DNA from: JAWLHU01 sp041690255
Lineage (GTDB): Bacteria; Bacillota; Sulfobacillia; Symbiobacteriales; Symbiobacteriaceae
DNA: 64,000 bases
Assembly (NCBI GenBank): GCA_041690255.1
Contig: JAWLHU010000013.1
Span: 62,001-126,000, forward strand
Direction of reading: 5' to 3'
Every line of letters begins with the position of its first letter. Within the stretch, counting starts at the first letter, position 1. The translations under genes and the position numbers were made by a program. Shown piece by piece: positions 58,640-64,000 of the stretch. Below the pieces are notes generated by a model. That model did no database searches and was not told the DNA's origin. It saw nothing but the letters and a program-made list of their open reading frames with translations.

Positions 58640-59467
58640 ATGAGACTACTCCGCAGATTCCTGCGCAAGAAGGCGGCGGTTATCGCCGGGCTCTATATCT
58701 TCCTGCTCCTGTTCACGGCGCTCTTCGCAGCCCAACTCTCGCCCCATGATCCACTCAAGGTCTACTCTGCTCACGCCCTGGAGGCCCCCTCTGTCACCTT
58801 CCCTCTGGGTACCGACAACCTGGGGCGGGATATCCTCAGCCGGATTATCTACGGCACCCGGGTCTCCCTGCGGGTCGGACTCATGGCGGTCTCGATCGCC
58901 GCGGTGATCGGCTCCACCATGGGCATGCTGGCCGGCTACCTCGGTGGATGGATCGACCAGATCGTGATGCGCATTGTCGATATCATGCTGGCCATCCCCG
59001 GCATATTGCTTGCGCTGATCATTATTGCTACATTGGGCCCAAGCATGAACAATCTTATCCTCGCGGTTGGTATCTCCAGCGTGCCAACCTATGCCCGCCT
59101 GGTCCGGGGCACCGTTCTGTCGGCCCGGGAGCGCGAGTACGTGGAAGCCGCCAGGGCTCTGGGATCGGGTAGCCTCCGGATCATGCTGAAGCACATCCTG
59201 CCGAATATCGTGGCCCCGATCGTGGTCCTGGGTTCGCTGGGCGTTGGCGTGGCAATCCTCTCCACCGCGGGTCTGTCGTTTATCGGCCTCGGCGTCCGAC
59301 CGCCGACCCCGGAATGGGGCGGCATGCTGGCCGATGCCCGGACCTACCTGCGCGACGCCTGGTGGATGTTCACCTTCCCCGGCCTGGCAATTAGCAGTAC
59401 CGTGCTCTCGGCCAACCTACTGGGCGATGCGCTGCGTGACGTTCTCGACCCCCGACTGAAGCAGTGA
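58640..59467 (+). CDS. Peptide ABC transporter permease, DppC type
   Basis: The 275-residue protein has six helices: LSPHDPLKVYSAHALEAPS, FPLGTDNLGRDILSRIIYGTRVSL and the coupling loop YVEAARALGSGSLRIMLKHILPNIVAPIVV identify DppC/OppC. No ATPase gene (DppD/DppF) follows inside the operon; the ATP-binding subunits must be encoded elsewhere. Confidence 0.95.
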   Translation: MRLLRRFLRKKAAVIAGLYIFLLLFTALFAAQLSPHDPLKVYSAHALEAPSVTFPLGTDNLGRDILSRIIYGTRVSLRVGLMAVSIAAVIGSTMGMLAGYLGGWIDQIVMRIVDIMLAIPGILLALIIIATLGPSMNNLILAVGISSVPTYARLVRGTVLSAREREYVEAARALGSGSLRIMLKHILPNIVAPIVVLGSLGVGVAILSTAGLSFIGLGVRPPTPEWGGMLADARTYLRDAWWMFTFPGLAISSTVLSANLLGDALRDVLDPRLKQ

Positions 59468-60294
59468 AGGAGATGAAGCCTACAAGCACTCCGTGGGGTG
59501 ATTCCGGCATGATCACGCGCCCGCTGACCAGCATGGCCGACTATGAGGCCGCCTACCAGCTCCAGGTGACCACCTGGGGTGCCGAGCAGTCGGTGCCGAC
59601 CAATCAGATGGTCGTGGCCAACAAGATCGGCGGCCTGGTCTTGGGCGCCTTCGACGAACACGGCGCCCTGGTCGGATTCTCCTTTGGCCTGCCTGCCCTG
59701 GAACGGGGCACACCCTACCTCTGGAGCGATATCCTGGTCACCCGCGCCGACCTGCGGGGACGGGGGGTGGGTGCCAGACTCAAGTGGGCCCAGCGGCACG
59801 CAGCGCTCTCCAAGGGGTACCGGATCATTCGCTGGACCTACGATCCACTCCAGTCGGCCAACGCCCGGCTCAATATCGGCCGTCTGGGCGCAGGGGTCGG
59901 CACGTACCTGGAGAACATGTACGGGCTCATGCAGGACAGCCTGAATCAGGGACTGCCCACAGACCGGGTGGTGGCAGAGTGGGACCTGACATCGCCGCGT
60001 GTCGTTGCCCTGGCACACGGCGAAGAGCCTCCGCCCGAAGGGCTGACCGGCACGAGCATCCTGGCACTGGAGGGGGCCAGGCCGGTGGCGGTCCGCACAG
60101 AGTTGGCCGATCCGCGCCTCACCTGCCCAATCCCCGTCGGGATCGACCACCTGCGGCAGCGGGACCCCGCTCTGGCCCTACAGTGGCGTCTGCTGGTCCG
60201 CCAGGCCCTCACCCACTGCTTCCGCCTCGGCTACCGAATCGCCGGAGTGGTCGATACCGGCCCCGGGCTCATGGCCTATCTGCTCCGAACCTAG
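59464..60294 (+). CDS. GNAT acyltransferase (COG3375-like), likely partner of NSAR
   Basis: The 276-residue protein has a GNAT fold with TRADLRGRGVGARLKWAQRHAAL as CoA loop, then RWTYDPLQSANARLNIGRLGAGVGTYLENMYG, the pattern of predicted acetyltransferases encoded beside N-succinylamino-acid racemases. In Geobacillus such a protein succinylates D-amino acids. GTG 59464 overlaps the previous stop (GTGA); ATG 59509 (MITRPLTSM), preceded by GGGGTG, is an equally likely start and fits the family N-terminus better. Confidence 0.82.
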   Translation: MKEMKPTSTPWGDSGMITRPLTSMADYEAAYQLQVTTWGAEQSVPTNQMVVANKIGGLVLGAFDEHGALVGFSFGLPALERGTPYLWSDILVTRADLRGRGVGARLKWAQRHAALSKGYRIIRWTYDPLQSANARLNIGRLGAGVGTYLENMYGLMQDSLNQGLPTDRVVAEWDLTSPRVVALAHGEEPPPEGLTGTSILALEGARPVAVRTELADPRLTCPIPVGIDHLRQRDPALALQWRLLVRQALTHCFRLGYRIAGVVDTGPGLMAYLLRT

Positions 60295-60312
60295 TCGAGA
60301 GGGGACACGCAT

Positions 60313-61422
60313 ATGCGAATAGACCGCGTTGAGGTCCGGCGCCTGACCATGGAGATGAAGGAACCCTTCGAGACCAGCTTTGGCGTCGAACAGACGAAGG
60401 ACTTCCTGCTGGTCCGGATCGAGTCCGGCTCACTGGAGGGATGGGGCGAATCGGTCGCCATGGACGCCCCGCTGTACAGCGGCGAGACCACGGAGACCTG
60501 TCTGCACATGCTTCGCGACTTCCTGATCCCGGCGATCCTCGGCAAGGAGATCGCTCACCCCGACGACGCCCATCGACTCTGGGCCTTCGTGCGCGGGAAC
60601 AACATGGCCAAGGCGGTGCTGGACGGTGCACTCTGGGACCTCTACGCCAGGGAGCAAGGGATCAGCCTGGCCCGGGCGCTGGGCGGGACCAGGGAGAAGA
60701 TCTCCGTGGGGATCAGCCTCGGCATCCGGTCCCGGGTCGAAGACCTGCTGGAGACGATCGAACTCCGCCTCTCACAGGGCTATCACCGGATCAAGGTGAA
60801 GATCAAGCCCGGCTGGGACGTGAGCGTGATCGAGGCGATCCGCAAGCGGTTTGGTGAGATTCCGCTTATGGCCGACGCCAACTCCGCCTACACCCTCGAC
60901 GACCTGCCGCTCTTCAAGGCCATGGATGAATTCGGCCTGATGATGATCGAGCAGCCCCTCGCCTATCACGACATCTACCAGCACTCTAAGCTGCAGCGTG
61001 CGCTGAAAACCCCGATCTGCCTGGACGAGTCGATCCACTCCCCCGCCGATGCGCAGACCGCCATCGAACTGGGGGCGTGCCGGATCATCAACCTGAAGGT
61101 GGGCCGGGTCGGCGGGCTGACGCCATCGAAGGAGTTGCACGATCTCTGCGCCGCTGCCGGTGTGCCGATCTGGTGCGGCGGCATGCTGGAGGCGGGCATC
61201 GGACGGGCGCATAACGTGGCGGTTACCACCCTGCCGAACTTCACACTCCCGGGCGACACTGCCGCCAGCTCCCGCTACTGGCACGAGGATATCATCGAAC
61301 CCGAGGTGACCGTCAGCCCCGATGGCTACATTACCGTGCCGACCGGGCCGGGGATTGGCTACACGCCGGTCATGAGCCGGATCGAGCGCCACACCACAAG
61401 TCGGGAACTGTTCACCTGGTAG
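60313..61422 (+). CDS. menC: N-succinylamino-acid racemase / o-succinylbenzoate synthase-type enolase
   Basis: The 369-residue enolase-superfamily protein has the catalytic pair K161-x-K163, metal ligands D188, E213, D238 and opposing K262 (NLKVGRVGG), as in NSAR/OSBS enzymes. PFETSFGVEQTKDFLLVRI and GGMLEAGIGRAHN are typical. Activity could be o-succinylbenzoate synthesis (menaquinone) or racemisation of N-succinylamino acids. The adjacent GNAT and peptide importer favour the second: D-amino acid to L-amino acid conversion. No men genes are nearby. ATG 60313 has a weak GAGGGGAC site. Confidence 0.85.
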   Translation: MRIDRVEVRRLTMEMKEPFETSFGVEQTKDFLLVRIESGSLEGWGESVAMDAPLYSGETTETCLHMLRDFLIPAILGKEIAHPDDAHRLWAFVRGNNMAKAVLDGALWDLYAREQGISLARALGGTREKISVGISLGIRSRVEDLLETIELRLSQGYHRIKVKIKPGWDVSVIEAIRKRFGEIPLMADANSAYTLDDLPLFKAMDEFGLMMIEQPLAYHDIYQHSKLQRALKTPICLDESIHSPADAQTAIELGACRIINLKVGRVGGLTPSKELHDLCAAAGVPIWCGGMLEAGIGRAHNVAVTTLPNFTLPGDTAASSRYWHEDIIEPEVTVSPDGYITVPTGPGIGYTPVMSRIERHTTSRELFTW

Positions 61423-61509
61423 CGTCGAGCACCCCCACTTTTCTGGGATACCTCGAGCTGGTCTCATCCTGCTATGATGCGGTTGAGCGAAAGGGAGGTT
61501 GTTAGACTT

Positions 61510-62325
61510 ATGGAGTCGTGGATCTGCATAACGTGTGGCACCAGTTACCCGGAGAGTGAGGCCCCGCCCGCCGTCTGCTCCATCTGCGATGAAGAACGCC
61601 AGTATATACGGGCCGGCGGGCAGCAGTGGACCACCCTGACGAAGATGAGCGAAGCCGGCTACCGGAACGTGTTCGATGAACTGGAGCCCGGCCTGGTGGC
61701 CATTCGGACCGAGCCCACCTTCGCGATCGGGGAGCGGGGGCACCTTATCCAGACCCCATTTGGCAACGTGCTCTGGGACTGCTTTTCCTATATCGATGAT
61801 GCCACGGTCGAGGCGGTCCGGGCACGGGGTGGTATACGGTACATCGCCATCTCTCACCCCCACTTCTATTCGACCATGGCCGACTGGGCAGATCGGTTCA
61901 ACGCGACGATCCTGCTCCACGAGTCGAATCGGGAATGGGTCGTCCGTCCCACGCCCCGGCTCCAGTTCTGGCAAGGAGAGAGCTACCAGGTGAACGAGCA
62001 GATTACCCTGGTCCGCATGGGCGGTCACTTCCCCGGCTCCACCATCCTTCACTGGAAGGGCGGTGCAGCGGGCAAGGGTGCAATCTTTACGGGCGACACG
62101 ATCACCGTGGTGCCGGATACCCGCTGGGTCAGCTTTATGTACAGCTATCCGAACCTGCTCCCGCTGCCGGCAGCAACCGTGCGGCGGATTGCTGATCGGG
62201 CAGCGAGCTACGAGTTTGACCGGATCTACGGCGGCTGGCAGGGCCGGGTCGTGCAGGAAGATGGGCGCAACGCCGTCCTCCGCTCCGCCGAACGGTATAT
62301 CCGAGCGCTGGAGACCGTTCGATAG
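61510..62325 (+). CDS. Metallo-beta-lactamase-fold hydrolase with N-terminal zinc-ribbon-like motif
   Basis: The 271-residue protein starts with C-I-T-C...C-S-I-C (residues about 5-26), a rubredoxin- or zinc-ribbon-like knuckle. The MBL core has GNVLWDCFSYIDDATV, SHPHFYSTMADWADRF, GGHFPGSTILHW and FTGDTITVVPD. The usual HxHxDH is changed to HPHFYS, so the metal centre is probably altered or single. ATG 61510 has AAAGGGAGG 11 bases upstream. It is 87 bases after the racemase-like gene and may be a separate unit; substrate is unknown. Confidence 0.8.
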   Translation: MESWICITCGTSYPESEAPPAVCSICDEERQYIRAGGQQWTTLTKMSEAGYRNVFDELEPGLVAIRTEPTFAIGERGHLIQTPFGNVLWDCFSYIDDATVEAVRARGGIRYIAISHPHFYSTMADWADRFNATILLHESNREWVVRPTPRLQFWQGESYQVNEQITLVRMGGHFPGSTILHWKGGAAGKGAIFTGDTITVVPDTRWVSFMYSYPNLLPLPAATVRRIADRAASYEFDRIYGGWQGRVVQEDGRNAVLRSAERYIRALETVR

Positions 62326-62403
62326 AAGGAAAACTTCGCTCCATGAAGTACTTCAATGAGGACGGGGGCGACCCCGAAATCGTGACGAAGGATGGTGGGC
62401 GGA

Positions 62404-64000
62404 GTGAAGCCCCTCGTGCAGACCTGGGACCTGGATGCGATCTACCCCGGCGGCAGCGATTCCGAAGCCCTGCGGCAGGAGCTGAGCCGCCTGGAGCAGG
62501 AGATCCCAGCCGTGCTGGCCCGTGCAAAGCGGCTGGGCGTCCCACAGACCCCCGCTGCGATCCCCGCCTGGAGCGAGTTGATCGTCCAGCAGATGGACCT
62601 CGCCAGCTATCTGCGGCAGACCGGCGCCTATATCAGCTGCCTCAACTCTGCCAACATGAAGGATACAGAGGCCAAGGTCCTTGGCGGCCGGCACCGGCAG
62701 CTACAGGGTGCTTTCAACAACCTGGTGACCATGATCGATGCGCAGATGCTGGAGATCCCCGAGGAGGCCTGGCAGGCGCTCCTGGCGGTTCCCGAGTTCG
62801 ATGCGATCCGCTTCAACCTGGAGGAGAAGCGCCGCCGTGCCGCGCAGAAGATGGCCTCGGAGCAGGAGACGCTGGCGACCTCGCTCTCGGTCAACGGCTA
62901 CCACGGCTGGAACGAGATGTACAACGCGATCGTCGCACAGATGACCGTCCCCTGGGAGGAGAACGACCAGACCGTTCAGCTCTCCATGAGTCAGGCGGCC
63001 AACAAGCTGACGCATGCCGACCGGACGGTCCGACAGGAGATGGCCAGTCGCTACACCAAGGCCTGGTCGGATCAGGAGGACCTCTTCGCAACGGTGCTGA
63101 ACAACCTGGGCGGCTACCGGCTCAACCTTTACGAGGCCCGGGGCTGGGAGTCGGTGCTCCAGGAGCCTCTGGAGACCAACCGCATGACCGCCCAGACGCT
63201 GGAGACCATGTGGAGTGTGATCGTGCAGAGCCGGGGACCCCTGGTGGAGTACCTGGACCGTAAGGCCCGGCTGCTCGGGCTGGAGAAGCTGGCGTGGTAC
63301 GACATCGGTGCTCCGCTGGGGGGCGTTGAGCGAAAGGTAGGCTACGACGAGGCGGCAGCGTTTATCATCACCCACTTTGGGGCCTTCAGCCCTGAGTTGG
63401 CCGCCTTCGCCCAGCACGCCTTTGAGAACCGGTGGATCGAGGCCGAGTACCGGCCCGGCAAGCGGCCCGGTGGCTTCTGCACCTCCTTCCCGGTCGCGAA
63501 GCAATCCCGCATCTTCATGACCTATGGCGGCAACCCGCGCAACGTCTCGACACTCGCCCATGAGCTGGGCCATGCCTATCACCAGTCGGTCATGAATGAC
63601 CTCCCGCAAATGGCGCAGGGCTACGCCATGAACGTGGCCGAAACGGCCTCGACCTTCGCCGAGATGATCGTGGCGGACGCCTCGGTCAAGGCGGCGACGG
63701 ACGAGTCGGAGCGGCTGGCCCTCCTGGACGGCAAGGCCCGGCAGGCGGTCAGCTTCCTCATGGGGCTGCATGCCCGGTTCACCTTTGAACTGGCCTTCTA
63801 CGAGGAGCGGCGCCGCGGTCCGGTCCCGGCCCGCCGGCTGGTTGCGCTCATGGAGGAGGCTATGCGGACCGCGCATCATGGGGCCCTGGCGGAGTACACG
63901 GGAAACGCCTGGGCATCCACCCTCCACTTCTATCTGACCGGCCAGCCGTTCTACAACTTCCCATACACCTTTGGCTACCTCTTCAGCGCCGGCATTTACG
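62404..64000 (+). CDS. M3 family oligoendopeptidase (PepF-like), truncated by window end
   Basis: More than 530 residues of a frame without stop to the window edge read as an oligoendopeptidase F. It opens LVQTWDLDAIYPGGSDSEALRQ, contains AYLGNPRNV-like GGNPRNVSTLAHELGHAYHQS with the zinc motif H-E-L-G-H, then YAMNVAETASTFAEM with the third ligand Glu, and near the end GQPFYNFPYTFGYLFSAG. It cleaves imported oligopeptides in the cytoplasm, in accord with the preceding operon. GTG 62404 is taken because AAGGA lies 11 bases upstream; ATG 62392 is an alternative. Confidence 0.93.
   Translation, partial: MKPLVQTWDLDAIYPGGSDSEALRQELSRLEQEIPAVLARAKRLGVPQTPAAIPAWSELIVQQMDLASYLRQTGAYISCLNSANMKDTEAKVLGGRHRQLQGAFNNLVTMIDAQMLEIPEEAWQALLAVPEFDAIRFNLEEKRRRAAQKMASEQETLATSLSVNGYHGWNEMYNAIVAQMTVPWEENDQTVQLSMSQAANKLTHADRTVRQEMASRYTKAWSDQEDLFATVLNNLGGYRLNLYEARGWESVLQEPLETNRMTAQTLETMWSVIVQSRGPLVEYLDRKARLLGLEKLAWYDIGAPLGGVERKVGYDEAAAFIITHFGAFSPELAAFAQHAFENRWIEAEYRPGKRPGGFCTSFPVAKQSRIFMTYGGNPRNVSTLAHELGHAYHQSVMNDLPQMAQGYAMNVAETASTFAEMIVADASVKAATDESERLALLDGKARQAVSFLMGLHARFTFELAFYEERRRGPVPARRLVALMEEAMRTAHHGALAEYTGNAWASTLHFYLTGQPFYNFPYTFGYLFSAGIY

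Overview
This 64 kb window is GC-rich chromosomal DNA (coding regions roughly 60-68% GC by eye) with strong GGAGG-type ribosome binding sites, frequent GTG/TTG starts, two SAM (S-box) riboswitches, a T-box leader on argS, CotF-family spore-coat genes, YaaR and a TorD/DmsABC reductase. Together these point to a spore-forming, GC-rich Bacillota, and the overall style resembles Symbiobacterium and its relatives. That assignment is inference; no rRNA is present to fix it. I saw no tRNA, rRNA, CRISPR array or complete insertion sequence.

Layout. 0-6 kb: the start of metY behind an S-box, an M20 peptidase/creatininase pair, YaaR, a peroxiredoxin whose catalytic cysteine codon is an in-frame TGA (probable selenocysteine), a MetX-family protein, a NUDIX hydrolase and endonuclease III. 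6-13.5 kb: a HEAT-repeat protein, a 1177-residue GGDEF-STAND-TPR protein, a phospholipase-D-like protein, a receiver-like protein and hemL. 13.5-24 kb: a CLC channel, lipase, MFS transporter, a decayed ABC exporter, membrane proteins and a membrane-bound LuxR regulator. 24-30.6 kb: a DMSO-reductase-type operon (dmsABC, torD, radical SAM). 30.6-41 kb: a MerR regulator, metNIQ behind a second S-box, an ABC-2 exporter operon with an embedded oxidoreductase, a MarR-SDR operon and a double GNAT protein. 41-54 kb: spore-coat genes, a GH26-like secreted protein, T-box-argS, DMT transporter, DinB, LigT-like protein, a small-protein operon, DUF2325, MFS and an S9 peptidase. 55-64 kb: an RpiR-led operon with peptide-binding protein, two permeases, a GNAT, an N-succinylamino-acid racemase-like enolase, a metallo-beta-lactamase-fold protein and an M3 oligopeptidase, plausibly for import and use of peptides that contain D-amino acids.

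The most striking finding is a family of four dispersed intergenic elements (about 13.5, 30.8, 31.1 and 35.3 kb). Each encodes a 25-residue, single-helix hydrophobic peptide (MSKLD..., invariant FW, KLLSL near the end) inside a conserved RNA architecture: an upstream hairpin with a CGAACCAA loop, a GGCGGCGCC...GTTGA segment complementary to a segment downstream of the stop codon, a hairpin just past the stop and a terminator. Codon third positions vary while the peptide is kept. I do not recognise this family; a type-I-toxin-like or other regulated small membrane peptide is the leading guess. Other items are the probable selenoprotein, a heavily folded 320-bp element between two identical hairpins (48.9-49.3 kb), and a 21-bp minisatellite (41.4-41.7 kb).
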